64,000 bases of DNA, taken from NCBI RefSeq assembly GCF_019711195.1, contig NZ_CP081299.1, forward strand, positions 1,302,001 to 1,366,000, in the 5' to 3' direction. Below the pieces are notes generated by a model. It did no database searches. It was not told where the DNA came from and saw only the letters and a list, made by a program, of their open reading frames with translations. A program made the translations under genes and the position numbers. Below, piece by piece: positions 19,582 to 29,346 of the stretch. This DNA is from Dyadobacter sp. NIV53 (GTDB lineage Bacteria > Bacteroidota > Bacteroidia > Cytophagales > Spirosomataceae). The first letter of the stretch is position 1. Each line of letters begins with the position of its first letter.

Positions 19582-20214
19582 TTACGATTTGTAAGGCTTA
19601 CTCCACTGCTTATAATACTTGGAATCTATGTTTTGATTTATTTTATATACGGCACCGGCCCAATAATTTCTAAATCCGAAGCCACCCGCTTTTCCTTCAA
19701 TCTTTTCTGTATGTATCACTTTTTTAGAATCCAGGTCAATGAAAGTAACCCAGGCAGTCATTCTTTCTGCTGTTTTACTAAGGCTTTCTACTACATAAAC
19801 AATACCAATTCCGTCCTTCTCGCTCAACGAATATTTTGAAACCGATTTTTTTACCTGATCCTCAGTAATACTATATTCTGAATCTGTGATGTTGTCGGCC
19901 ACGTTGGCAGATTTATTGTATTTGATCATATCTTCCACTTTGGAAGAATATTGGCCATCCCTTAGTTTTAATGGTTTTTGCAAAGAAAATTTCTTTGGTT
20001 CAACTTCTATGAGCGTATTCCAGCTAGCCATATGCTGATTTTGTATGGCAGTAGGATCCATAAAACCGGCACGTCCGATGTACTTTGCCTGCGTAAAATC
20101 AAGCCCCAGAAATACAACCTTTGCTTTTCCGCTAAACATATCGGCCAAGGTATACTGTGCCGATGCTTGTCCGAAACAAAACAAACCAAAAACGAGAAGA
20201 AATAACTTTTTCAT
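19582..20214 (-). CDS. Exported hypothetical protein
   Basis: The 210-residue protein has a clear Sec signal peptide (KKLFLLVFGLFCFGQASAQ, cleavage after residue 20). The mature part begins YTLADMFSGKAKVVFLGLDFTQ and contains a central strand-rich region with GIGIVYVVESLSKTAERMTAWVTFIDLDSKKV. It looks like a small periplasmic beta-rich protein of a Bacteroidota family without a named function. It sits between the AMP-ligase and the DUF218 gene in the same direction. Confidence 0.75.
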   Translation of the reverse strand: MKKLFLLVFGLFCFGQASAQYTLADMFSGKAKVVFLGLDFTQAKYIGRAGFMDPTAIQNQHMASWNTLIEVEPKKFSLQKPLKLRDGQYSSKVEDMIKYNKSANVADNITDSEYSITEDQVKKSVSKYSLSEKDGIGIVYVVESLSKTAERMTAWVTFIDLDSKKVIHTEKIEGKAGGFGFRNYWAGAVYKINQNIDSKYYKQWSKPYKS

Positions 20215-20295
20215 AATAATTATATGATTTTATTGTTAGAAAAATTCATCTGAAAATTTCGATAGTAACTTTCATTTTATGTGAATTATAACATT

Positions 20296-21558
20296 TCAAA
20301 TATAAATCAATTTTTCAGGTTTGCGTTTCTCCTGTTTATATATTCTGAATGTGAGTTCTTCAGCGGTAACAAATTCCATTGCAGGTGATACCCGAAGCTT
20401 GGATTTAAATAAAGAATGAAGCATATCCTTAAAAACAGCAGTTTGTAACTGCATAGGCAGCAAGATTGTTATTTCATCATTTCCATATTCGTTTTTAGAA
20501 ACAACTACCTGATATAGTTCTATTTCTTTTACCATATCCAATACATCAAATAATGCAGGGGGAAAAATGGTCGTTCCTTTAAATTTTATCATTTGTTGTT
20601 TACGGCCTACAACAGGCCCTAAACGTGCATTTTTTCTACCGCAAGCACAAGGAGAATAATAAATATGGCATAAATCCCCGGTTTTGTATCTCAGCAACGG
20701 CATCCCTTCAACGCCCAAAGTGGTAACAACAACTTCTCCTAACTCCCCTTCTTTCACTACATTACCTTTTTCATCTACCACTTCAAGAATGATGAGGTCC
20801 GGATTTAAATGACCACCATTTCCCTCACCGCACTCAGTAAACGCCGCACCCATTTCTGTTGATGCATAGGTTGAATAGAGCTTGACATTCCATTGGGAAT
20901 TAATGCGTTTACCTAGTTCATTAGGCGTAAAATCTGAATTACGAATGGGCTCACCAATACAGATAATAGATTTCACACTGGAAGCTCTGTAATCTATTCC
21001 ATTAGCATCGGCATAATCCAGAAGACGTGGAATAAAAGATGGAATGGCGATCAAAACAGTCGGTGAAAAGCGCTGTATGGATTCCCATTGCAAAAAAGGT
21101 GCTCCCGGCCCTACCCTTATCATCCCGGCACCCATTTTTCTTGCTCCCATCCAATACGCCAAACCAGCCATAAAACGCTTGTCGATGGTTGTCATCAACT
21201 GATAAATATCGTTTTCACTTCCATCTGCGCAACGAAAGGATTCGGCTTCATTGTTTGCCAGCCTTTCCACATCTGAATCCGTCAGATAAAACGCTACCGG
21301 GTCACTCAGTGTGCCCGATGTTGTAACGAAATCTGTGATTTTACCTTTGGAAACACATAAAAAATCGTCATTGTACAATGCCAGATCGTCTTTTGTTGTA
21401 AAAGGAAGTTGGGTTAAATCAGCTGGGTTTTTAATGGATTTAATATCAATATTTTTTTCTGCAAAAATTCGCTGGTAGAATGGGGAATTTGCTGACACGT
21501 ATTGTAACAGCTGCCGTAATTTTTCGTTTTGGTTGTCGATAGTAGTTTCGGTTGTCAT
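20296..21558 (-). CDS. Phenylacetate-CoA ligase-like AMP-forming enzyme
   Basis: This 420-residue adenylate-forming protein has the order of PaaK-type ligases: SPFYQRIFAEKNID near the start, the P-loop-like VTTSGTLSDPVAFYLTD, YSTYASTEMGAAFTECGEGNG, the LLRYKTGDLCHIY motif and GRKQQMIKFKGTTIFPPAL. A C-terminal ACT-like subdomain completes it. It should activate an aromatic acid as an acyl-adenylate. In flexirubin clusters such ligases are proposed to load the aryl starter or act in esterification. The cysteine pair in YYSPCACGRKNA is typical of the family. The gene is complete. Confidence 0.85.
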   Translation of the reverse strand: MTTETTIDNQNEKLRQLLQYVSANSPFYQRIFAEKNIDIKSIKNPADLTQLPFTTKDDLALYNDDFLCVSKGKITDFVTTSGTLSDPVAFYLTDSDVERLANNEAESFRCADGSENDIYQLMTTIDKRFMAGLAYWMGARKMGAGMIRVGPGAPFLQWESIQRFSPTVLIAIPSFIPRLLDYADANGIDYRASSVKSIICIGEPIRNSDFTPNELGKRINSQWNVKLYSTYASTEMGAAFTECGEGNGGHLNPDLIILEVVDEKGNVVKEGELGEVVVTTLGVEGMPLLRYKTGDLCHIYYSPCACGRKNARLGPVVGRKQQMIKFKGTTIFPPALFDVLDMVKEIELYQVVVSKNEYGNDEITILLPMQLQTAVFKDMLHSLFKSKLRVSPAMEFVTAEELTFRIYKQEKRKPEKLIYI

Positions 21559-21682
21559 GTTTATATGGCTGGCTCTGATACTTTCTGGTCATACATGTAA
21601 CTGTAATTCTCTGACTCTGACCTTCACTGTGATTCAACGGACGGTGCCTGTTGGTTGAGGTATTGAGCCCTTTCAGGCCGGG

Positions 21683-23379
21683 TTAGTTGGTTTGGCTTTC
21701 TTTTAATTTAGCTGATATGGCATTTTTTTCGTTTTCGGACGAGACTTCGTGCTGTAATGATTCCAGATAATACGCCTTTGCTTTTTTATAGTTTTTATTT
21801 TTTTCAAAGTAATTCCCCAATGATAAATAGGTTACATAACTTTCAGGATTGTTCGCAATAAAATCCTTTTCTGCCTTTGTTGAAAGCACGAATGGAATAT
21901 CCAGCATTACAAATTTACTGATTTGCTGTTTTATAATTTTAAACGCTTCATACTTCTTATAATCATTGGAATTTACAAAAGGATCTTGCTGAATAGCCAG
22001 GGATTCTATTGAACTGAAAGTTTGACTATGAGAAAAAACCTCATTCAAATCGTAACAGATAAAAGTTCCAAGTTGATACGGAGGCGTTGATATCCAAAAT
22101 TTATGTGCTGCCGGTTTAAAAAGAATTCCGTGGTGGGCTATGAGCTGGTTCAGGGATTTGGAATTGCCGTAACCAATGAACTGGTTTTTTAATCCGTTTT
22201 TGTTTCTCAAAATTGCAGCTGCTTTTTCCACATCCATAGGATATGACTGCTGCATGAGTTCGTTCATTCTGTCAAAACGGTATTTGGAATCGGTATCTTT
22301 GATATTGCTGATATTGACCGAATCCCTGATAAAAGCTTCACCCTGATAGTGATTCGCACAAACCAGATAATCTGTTCCGGAGGTATAAACATCCATTTTT
22401 TGAGGCGATTTTTCAATAATCACTGCCTTATTATCCTGAGCCGACCCGATCAGCAAAGATTCTGATACGAAGGTTTTACTTCGTTTTGCAATGGTATTAG
22501 CCTCGGCAATTGTGGCGGCATATTGCAGGATTTCTCTGGCAAGAATCGAAATAGGCTCTTTGGCTGAATAAGGAATATCAGATTTCGAAGCATTCAGGGT
22601 AACAGTAATTCCTTTTTCGTTCATACCCGAAACCACGCCAGTCAAACCTGCCCACGAATAAGAAGCAAATTTGTAGCCTTTATCAGGATTCATAAAAATG
22701 ATCAGCTTGTCCTCTGCAAAAGCATCCCCCATATAAAAATCGAAATTCCGGGCGATTAAAAGAGTTGAATCTTTTGACAATGAATTACTTACCGCAAAGG
22801 AAGTACAACCAACCATATTCAGGTCAGTAAGTGCATGGCCAATGTCATGAGCTGCGTGATAATTAAGAATCCGGTAGTATTTTGGCCCAATATAATTAAA
22901 CTGGTCAGAAAAAGATTGTGCAACACCATAAATTTCCTGCTGGTTTTCTTCGGGAATATACTTGTAAATGTCTCTGTTAAACCAACCAACAAATCCTTTT
23001 AAAATCTGAAGAAAAAAGCACTTGGTATCATTTCTTTAATCTGATTCACAAAATGGACTTCCTGCTTTTCCATTAATTCTTTGGCCAGAATGCCATAAAT
23101 GAGTCCCCGTTCGTAAGGAGAGCCTTCCAGGTACATCTCCCAGATTCCATATTTATTCTTTTTTAACCAGCAACGGTCAACCTGAAAATGATCCGGGCCA
23201 ACCTGAACCCGTTTGTAACTTTCAATAGTTTTAGTACTTTCAAATTTCGGGGCCGGGACATATATAAGCCACAGGAATATCCCAAACAGTATTCCGGTTC
23301 CTAAAAAAAAGATACTTATAAACCTGATAAATCTTCTGGCAATTTTATTTTGAGACCACATATTAAAATGAAAGAGCAA
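21683..23379 (-). CDS. C45-family autoproteolytic acyltransferase/hydrolase (one frame break)
   Basis: Two frames reconstruct a protein of about 565 residues. An N-terminal membrane helix (about residues 16-36) leads to the segment MYLEGSPYERGLIYGILAKEL, and then HDIGHALTDLNMVGCTSFAV with the predicted N-terminal nucleophile Cys. An Ntn-hydrolase core and a TPR-like C-terminus follow. The family includes penicillin acyl-CoA transferases. The frame is lost in an A6 run at 23012-23017 (T6 in the gene); one added base joins the two parts exactly. In this cluster it is a candidate for forming or editing the acyl ester of flexirubin. That role is inference. Confidence 0.8.
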
Positions 23380-23525
23380 GAAGCCTTGAAAATTGGATTT
23401 CGGTCAGTAAAATTTGAAGTTAATGCCTGACTGCTTTAATACATTCAAATTTTAGTTATCTTACGGTAACATAGTCAACTGTTGAAATACCTGCATTGAT
23501 CAATAGCAGCAAAATTAACAATAAT

Positions 23526-24152
23526 ATGGGCATCCTTTACATAAAAAAGCCATCCAAAAATTCGTTGCTTGGTCTTTGGCATATTACTGAATCAGTTGAG
23601 ACCCTTTTAAAAGCGTTGGATCTTTCACCTGCGGACCGGGAAATTTACCAAACGAAAAAAAATGATAAACGAAAAAAAGAATGGCTGGCATGCAGGAATT
23701 TACTTAATGGAATGTTTCCGGAGAAAGTAAAGGTGTATTACGATCAGGAAGGCAAACCTTATCTTGATGAAAATAAATTCCAAATATCTATGTCCCACTC
23801 GGGAGAATATGCCTGCGTTTATGCGCATGAGATCAAACCTGTTGGAGTTGATGTTCAAAAGTTAAAACCGGGCATTCAAAAGGGACTTGATTTTTTCATA
23901 AACGAAACCGAGCGTGGCTGGATTGATGCGGAAGATAATCTGATGCTGCATATAATCTGGTCGGTAAAAGAATCGGTTTTCAAATATTACGGATTGAATG
24001 AACTGGATATGAAAAAGGATGTAACTGTATCTTCCTTCAAAAGCAACCAAAATGCAATGATTGAAGTTAGTATTTTGAATCATGATCTTAAAAACAAGCT
24101 TTTTATTACTTTTGAAATTTTTGGCGATTATGTACTGACCTATACCACCTGA
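23526..24152 (+). CDS. 4'-phosphopantetheinyl transferase (Sfp-type)
   Basis: This enzyme attaches the phosphopantetheine arm from CoA to carrier proteins. The 208-residue form begins at ATG 23526 (MGILYIKKP). An earlier in-frame ATG at 23496 would add 10 residues without family support. Motifs: KEWLACRNLL, ISMSHSGEYA, the magnesium site GVDVQ and WSVKESVFKYYG. It is divergent from the pigment genes and is probably the activator of their ACP. It is short enough to be the compact Sfp type. Confidence 0.88.
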   Translation: MGILYIKKPSKNSLLGLWHITESVETLLKALDLSPADREIYQTKKNDKRKKEWLACRNLLNGMFPEKVKVYYDQEGKPYLDENKFQISMSHSGEYACVYAHEIKPVGVDVQKLKPGIQKGLDFFINETERGWIDAEDNLMLHIIWSVKESVFKYYGLNELDMKKDVTVSSFKSNQNAMIEVSILNHDLKNKLFITFEIFGDYVLTYTT

Positions 24153-24205
24153 ATTTTTTATCCTTTGTTGCTTATTTATAATACTTCTCCTTTTACTATT
24201 ACAGC

Positions 24206-26683
24206 ATGAAAAAAATTGTAACGCTTTGTCTTCTTTTCTTATCCATTCGTGCCATTGCCCAGGTTCCGGCACTTTCTTCCAGCGAAATATTTTTAAATAT
24301 AAAGAAACTGAATGTGCTCGGTTCAGTCTTGTACATCGCGGCTCATCCGGATGATGAAAACACTCTGATGTTATCCTATCTTTCAAAAGATCAGCTGGTT
24401 CGTACCGGATATCTGTCGCTTACACGCGGTGATGGCGGACAAAACCTGATTGGTGCCGAACAAGGTTACAACATTGGGGTTATCAGAACGCAGGAACTTT
24501 TAGGAGCCCGCAGAATAGACGGAGCGCAACAATTTTTTTCAAGAGCTTATGATTTCGGGTTTTCTAAAACACGTGACGAAACTTTAAATTTTTGGGATGG
24601 CGATAAAGTTTTAGGTGATGTTATATGGATGATCCGTAAGTTTCAGCCTGATGTCATTATTACCCGCTTTCCACCTGATCCGCGTGCTGGTCATGGCCAC
24701 CATCAAACATCGGCGTATCTTGCAGAAAAGGCTTTTACTTTGGCAGCGGATTCAAAGTCATATCCGGATCAGTTAAAATTCGTAAAAACATGGCAGGCGA
24801 AGAGATTGGTTTGGAATACTTTCACTCCCGGGTTCAGTAACAAACCTCCCACTGATGAGAAAAATCCGTACATATCCATTGAAATCGGTGGCTTTAATTC
24901 TGTTTTAGGTAAATCATATACTGAAATTGCGGCAGCAAGCCGTAGCCAGCACCGTAGCCAGGGATTTGGAAGTGCGCCAACCAGGGGTGACAGAATTGAT
25001 TACTTTTTACACAAAGAAGGTGAACCTGCGCAAAAAACTATTTTTGACGGAATTGATTTGTCGTGGAAAAGAGTAAAGGATGGCGATCAGGCTCAATCCT
25101 TAATATCTGATCTGATAAAAAATTATTCAGTTAATAATCCGTCAGCTTCTGTTCCTGAGCTGCTCAAACTCAATCTGCAATTGATGAACATGGATTCTTC
25201 CAGTTTGTACATCAAGGCCAAAAAAGAAGAAGTAAAAGATCTGATCATGCAATGTCTCGGACTTTGGTTTGAAACAAATCCAAAAGACTTTTCCGCTGTT
25301 CCCGGCGATCTGGCCAATATTAATATATCTGTCATTAAAAGATCTGATTATCCTGTCAAACTGGTTTCAATGCAATGGACAGGCAAAAACGCTGACAGTA
25401 CCCTGAATTTAGGATTGGAAACAAATCAGGCTAACACATTTCCAATAAAAACTTCCCTGCCACAAACTTTAAAAATAAGCCAGCCTTACTGGTTGGAAAA
25501 GCAAATTGTAAAAGGAAATTTTCAAATTGACAATCAGCAGGATATTGGCTATCCGGAAAACAGGCCAGAAACAGCAACTACATTTGTATTTGACGTTGAT
25601 GGACAAAAATTTAGTTTTTCGCGCCCCTGGATATACAAATCAACCGATCCGGCTCAAGGCGAAATTTACCGTCCTTTTGAAATACGTCCGGCTGTAACTT
25701 CCAATATTAATGAACCTGTTTACATTTTTTCATCCGTTGAGCCAAAAGTTTTAAGTGTGATGGTTGAGGCACAAAAAGACAAGGTAAAAGGGAGTGTAAA
25801 ACTGGATCTGCCTGCTGGATGGAAATCAGAGCCTATTTCAGCGGATTTTGATATTGCTGAAAAATATCAGGAGCAAAATTTCTCATTTACCATAACACCA
25901 CCTGCAAAAGACCAGGAAGTGTATGTCCATACAATTGCAACAGTAAATGGAAAAACATACGATAAATCAATTAAAACAATTGCATATCAGCACATTCCAT
26001 CCCAAACCATATTTCCTCCTTCGGCAGCAAAACTGGCTAGAGTTGATGTAAAAACAACAGCAAAAAAGATAGGATACATTGCCGGTGCCGGTGATGACGT
26101 CCCGTCTGCTTTAAGGCAAATCGGTTGTCAGGTCACGATATTGAATGAAGCTGAATTAGCAAAAGACCTAAACACGTATGAAGCAATTGTTGTCGGAATC
26201 CGTGCTTATAACACAGAAGCACGATTGGCGCATTACCAGTCAAAGCTAATGGATTATGTTAAAAATGGGGGAACGGTAGTGGTTCAGTATACCATACCAA
26301 GAAGCCAGAAAGTAGCACAAATCGGACCATATCCATTGGAAACCGGTATGGAAAGAATAGCAGAAGAGAATGCCACAATGAAATTTTTAATTCCTGATCA
26401 TGTATTGCTTAACTATCCAAATAAAATTACGCAAAAGGATTTTGACGGATGGATTCAGGAACGCGGTTTGTACTTTGCACAGGATTGGGACAAAACAAAT
26501 TATCAGGCAATTTTTGCTGGTAATGATACAGGGGAAAGTGTTAAAGAGGGAAGTACCCTATATGCCAAATATGGTAAAGGGCATTATATTTATACAGGGT
26601 TGTCTTTCTTCCGGGAACTTCCGGCTGGTGTTACAGGAGCATATCGCTTGTTTGCCAATATGATTTCGTTAGGAAAAAAATAG
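24206..26683 (+). CDS. Secreted PIG-L (LmbE-like) deacetylase with large C-terminal region
   Basis: The 825-residue protein has a signal peptide (cleavage about residue 19). The zinc-dependent PIG-L domain carries AAHPDDENTL at residues 45-54 and the second metal site AGHGHHQTSA near residue 160. Such domains remove N-acetyl groups from sugars. A beta-sandwich-like middle follows. A C-terminal Rossmann-like region resembles a class I glutamine-amidotransferase fold (LNTYEAIVVGIRAYNT, NGGTVVVQYTIP and a final YGKGHYIYTGLSFFREL). A periplasmic or surface glycan target is inferred. It ends at a hairpin shared with the VWA gene. Confidence 0.85.
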   Translation: MKKIVTLCLLFLSIRAIAQVPALSSSEIFLNIKKLNVLGSVLYIAAHPDDENTLMLSYLSKDQLVRTGYLSLTRGDGGQNLIGAEQGYNIGVIRTQELLGARRIDGAQQFFSRAYDFGFSKTRDETLNFWDGDKVLGDVIWMIRKFQPDVIITRFPPDPRAGHGHHQTSAYLAEKAFTLAADSKSYPDQLKFVKTWQAKRLVWNTFTPGFSNKPPTDEKNPYISIEIGGFNSVLGKSYTEIAAASRSQHRSQGFGSAPTRGDRIDYFLHKEGEPAQKTIFDGIDLSWKRVKDGDQAQSLISDLIKNYSVNNPSASVPELLKLNLQLMNMDSSSLYIKAKKEEVKDLIMQCLGLWFETNPKDFSAVPGDLANINISVIKRSDYPVKLVSMQWTGKNADSTLNLGLETNQANTFPIKTSLPQTLKISQPYWLEKQIVKGNFQIDNQQDIGYPENRPETATTFVFDVDGQKFSFSRPWIYKSTDPAQGEIYRPFEIRPAVTSNINEPVYIFSSVEPKVLSVMVEAQKDKVKGSVKLDLPAGWKSEPISADFDIAEKYQEQNFSFTITPPAKDQEVYVHTIATVNGKTYDKSIKTIAYQHIPSQTIFPPSAAKLARVDVKTTAKKIGYIAGAGDDVPSALRQIGCQVTILNEAELAKDLNTYEAIVVGIRAYNTEARLAHYQSKLMDYVKNGGTVVVQYTIPRSQKVAQIGPYPLETGMERIAEENATMKFLIPDHVLLNYPNKITQKDFDGWIQERGLYFAQDWDKTNYQAIFAGNDTGESVKEGSTLYAKYGKGHYIYTGLSFFRELPAGVTGAYRLFANMISLGKK

Positions 26684-26693
26684 AGTTGGATTT

Positions 26694-26743
26694 CAGCAAT
26701 CGGCTTTTAATTATCAAACTTAATAGTCAAAAGCCGATTGCTG
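26694..26743. terminator. Bidirectional terminator between the PIG-L and VWA genes
   Basis: A perfect 15-bp inverted repeat (26694-26708 / 26729-26743) with a 20-base loop sits between two convergent genes. The arms end in TTTT/AAAA at the loop side. It lies 11 bases past the PIG-L stop. Confidence 0.6.
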
Positions 26744-26748
26744 ACACC

Positions 26749-27858
26749 CTATTTCACATTTTTTCGACGGTTGCGCTGGAAATCTTCCAGAACGAATCCA
26801 CCCAATCCCTGCAGGTTGCTGTAATAAGCTCGGCCATTATTAATCTTGGTAAAATTCTGAACAAATTGCTTCAGATATGGATCGGTTGCAATCATAAATG
26901 TTGTAACCGGAATATCCAGTTTCCTGCATTGTGCAGCTAATGTCAGAGTTTTATTAATAATCTTACGATCAAGGCCAAAGCTGTTTTTATAGTAACGAAT
27001 CCCTTCTTTAAGACAAGTCGGTTTTCCGTCAGTAATCATAAATATCTGCTTATTCCGTGTTTTTTTACGGCGCAAAATATCCATAGCAAGTTCCAGCCCG
27101 GCAACTGTATTCGTATGATAAGGACCTACTTCCAGGTATGGAAGATCTTTAATCTGAATCTGCCATGCATCATTTCCAAAGACAATAATATCCAGCGAAT
27201 CTTTTGGATATTTAGTCCTGATTAATTCAGCTAAGGCCAAAGCAACTTTCTTTGCAGGCGTAATTCTATCTTCTCCGTACAGGATCATGGAATGACTGAT
27301 ATCGATCATTACAACAGTAGAAGTGGTCGTTTTTTGCTCCCGTTCCACAACTTCAAGGTCATTTTCCATGAGCATAAAATCACCGATCCCATGATTAACC
27401 TGTGCATTTTTTATGGATTCAGTCATTGCAATCTGGTCTAGCGTATCACCAAACTGAAATTGACGGATATCGCTGCTCAGCTCGTCCCCTACTCCCAAAT
27501 GCGGCGTGTGGTGATTTCCTCCTGATTTAGACCTTTGCAATTTGCCAAATATCTCGTCCAGAGCACTTTTACGAATGCTTTTTTCGGCTTTTGGCGTCAT
27601 GATGATTTTTGTCTCTCCTTCCTTTTTCTCCTCAGTAATGTAACCTTTCTTTTTAAGGTCATCAAAGAAATCACCGATTCCGTAAGAATCATTCGTAAGC
27701 GTATATTGACGGTCCAACTCACTTAACCAGGACATAGCTTCGCTGACGTCTCCGGAAGTCATGAGCAATAACTGCTGAAAAATATCGAACAGCTGATCAA
27801 ATTTGCTATTGCCATTTTGTTCAGCCGGTACAAATTTGGTGAAACGATGTCCCCGCAT
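26749..27858 (-). CDS. VWA domain-containing protein
   Basis: The 369-residue cytoplasmic protein has a helical N-terminal region (FDQLFDIFQQLLL, SEAMSWLSELDRQYTL) and a charged linker. A von Willebrand A domain follows, with the metal-ion site DISHSM in VVMIDISHSMILYG and the later strand KQIFMITDGKPTCL. VWA proteins of this type often act with a MoxR-type AAA ATPase, but none is adjacent here. It is followed by a terminator, so it is probably transcribed alone. Confidence 0.85.
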   Translation of the reverse strand: MRGHRFTKFVPAEQNGNSKFDQLFDIFQQLLLMTSGDVSEAMSWLSELDRQYTLTNDSYGIGDFFDDLKKKGYITEEKKEGETKIIMTPKAEKSIRKSALDEIFGKLQRSKSGGNHHTPHLGVGDELSSDIRQFQFGDTLDQIAMTESIKNAQVNHGIGDFMLMENDLEVVEREQKTTTSTVVMIDISHSMILYGEDRITPAKKVALALAELIRTKYPKDSLDIIVFGNDAWQIQIKDLPYLEVGPYHTNTVAGLELAMDILRRKKTRNKQIFMITDGKPTCLKEGIRYYKNSFGLDRKIINKTLTLAAQCRKLDIPVTTFMIATDPYLKQFVQNFTKINNGRAYYSNLQGLGGFVLEDFQRNRRKNVK

Positions 27859-27945
27859 AATTTTTGTTTTTAAACCTGTTAACGTTAATAAAGTTACGAT
27901 TTATTACAACGTATTGTAAAACATCAGATTATCATCATTCAAAAA

Positions 27946-27981
27946 AAACAGAGAGCCTTTTCTCTGTGGCCCTCTGTTTTG
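27946..27981 (-). terminator. Terminator of the bacilliredoxin/suf-side transcript
   Basis: On the minus strand AAAACAGAG (27981-27973) pairs with CTCTGTTTT (27954-27946) around an 18-base loop and is followed by a T8 run ending at 27942. It lies 22 bases beyond the bacilliredoxin stop codon. Confidence 0.65.
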
Positions 27982-28002
27982 ATATGCTCGAATTTTAATA
28001 TC

Positions 28003-28431
28003 TTATGCTTCTTCTGCACAAAATTCTTCAAATGCCATTTGCAAATGCTGAGCGATCATTTCAGCAGAACGGCCTTCAATGTGATGACGTTCAACAAAAT
28101 GGATAAGTTCGCCATCTTTAAACAAAGCTACAGCCGGTGATGAAGGTGGATATGGCAATGTGTATTCGCGCATTTTTGCTACAGCTTCCAGATCAGCACC
28201 TGCAAATACAGTTGCCAGATGATCGGGTTTAATTTCGCTGCGTGTTAAAGCAGTTCTTACACCAGGACGTGCTGCACCAGCCGCACAGCCACAAACTGAA
28301 TTGATTACTACCAAAGCAGTTCCTTTTGTATTTTGCATGAAGTTATCTACTTCTTCAGCAGTCGTTAAGTCCTGAAAGCCAGCATTTACCAGCTCAGCTT
28401 TCATTGGAGCCACCATGTGTGGAGGATACAT
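28003..28431 (-). CDS. BrxA/BrxB family bacilliredoxin
   Basis: This 142-residue thioredoxin-fold protein of the YphP/YqiW family has the CGC motif at residues 47-49 (NSVCGCAAGAARP), which gives the disulfide-isomerase or de-bacillithiolation activity. The C-terminal ALFKDGELIHFVERHHIEGR is the family signature. It lies at the end of the suf gene run, which suggests co-expression during oxidative stress or iron limitation. Some Bacteroidota make bacillithiol, which would supply its substrate. Confidence 0.92.
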   Translation of the reverse strand: MYPPHMVAPMKAELVNAGFQDLTTAEEVDNFMQNTKGTALVVINSVCGCAAGAARPGVRTALTRSEIKPDHLATVFAGADLEAVAKMREYTLPYPPSSPAVALFKDGELIHFVERHHIEGRSAEMIAQHLQMAFEEFCAEEA

Positions 28432-28547
28432 ATTTTTATAAGTTTAAAGTTATTTATTAAGCTATAAGCTGCGAGCAATTAGCTCTCTGCTAAAATTGTA
28501 ATTCGAATATTAAAAATTTCTTTTTTCCAGACTGCCGAAAGCCAACA

Positions 28548-28859
28548 TTACATAAATCCTAATTCCAGCTTCGCTTCTTCTGACATCATCTCGGTGGTAT
28601 ATGGCGGATCAAAAGTAAGTTCAAGACTCACATCATTAACGCCCTCCACTTCCCTGATTTTTTGTTCTACTTCTCCCGGCAAAGTACCTGCTGATGGGCA
28701 TGAAGGGGAAGTTAACGTCATAGAAACAAATACATTATTAACAGGAAATATTTTCAAATCATATATAAGGCCAAGCTCATACACATCCACGGGAATTTCG
28801 GGATCATAAACGGTTTTTATTGCCTTAACTACCTCTTCTCTTAATTCTGCCTCAGACAT
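28548..28859 (-). CDS. sufT: SUF system assembly protein SufT (MIP18/DUF59 family)
   Basis: This 103-residue MIP18-family protein carries VYDPEIPVDVYELGLIYDL and the reactive-cysteine motif TSPSCPSAGTLP, followed by ELTFDPPY. SufT aids maturation of Fe-S proteins. It is encoded 31 bases after sufE and 116 bases before the bacilliredoxin gene, in line with the suf operon. The length matches the single-domain form. Confidence 0.9.
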   Translation of the reverse strand: MSEAELREEVVKAIKTVYDPEIPVDVYELGLIYDLKIFPVNNVFVSMTLTSPSCPSAGTLPGEVEQKIREVEGVNDVSLELTFDPPYTTEMMSEEAKLELGFM

Positions 28860-28890
28860 TGTATCAGCGTTTAGCTATGATTTTTATATA

Positions 28891-29328
28891 TTAATTATTA
28901 CTTGCTGCAACCGGAATACCTTGATAAGCAACACCGTAAGCCCTCATTTGTTTCAACATGGATGCAAGGCCATTTGATCGTGTTTGTGCCAAATGCTGAT
29001 GCAACCCGACTTTATCCATAAAATAAATATTAGCCAGCGCAATTTCCTCTGGTTTATGACCCGAAAGTACTTTTACCAGCATATTTACAAGACCTTTCAC
29101 AATAATAGCATCGCTGTCAGCTTCAAAGACCAACTTTTCTCCATCCATATAGGCATGAAGCCATACTAATGATTGACAGCCTTTTATAATATTTTCGTCA
29201 GTTTTAAACTGTTCGTCTAATTTAGGTAACTGCTTTCCGAGATCAATAATATACTCGTACTTGCTTTCCCATTCATCAAACAATTCAAAATCCTCAATTA
29301 GTTCGTCCTGTGCTTCGTTTATTGTCAT
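28891..29328 (-). CDS. sufE: Cysteine desulfurase sulfur-acceptor SufE
   Basis: This 145-residue protein takes persulfide sulfur from SufS and passes it to the SufBCD scaffold. The acceptor Cys51 is in IIKGCQSLVWLHA, the SufE signature. Family segments GKQLPKLDE, ADSDAIIVKGLVNMLVKVLSG and LSGHKPEEI are also present. It is encoded 18 bases downstream of the DUF5618-like gene. Confidence 0.94.
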   Translation of the reverse strand: MTINEAQDELIEDFELFDEWESKYEYIIDLGKQLPKLDEQFKTDENIIKGCQSLVWLHAYMDGEKLVFEADSDAIIVKGLVNMLVKVLSGHKPEEIALANIYFMDKVGLHQHLAQTRSNGLASMLKQMRAYGVAYQGIPVAASNN

Positions 29329-29346
29329 TATTAAACAAATCTTTAA

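Noticed and set aside
23862..24386. 174-codon minus-strand frame covering the PPTase tail and PIG-L start
   Set aside because: It runs opposite to two well-supported genes and across their intergenic gap; no protein features.
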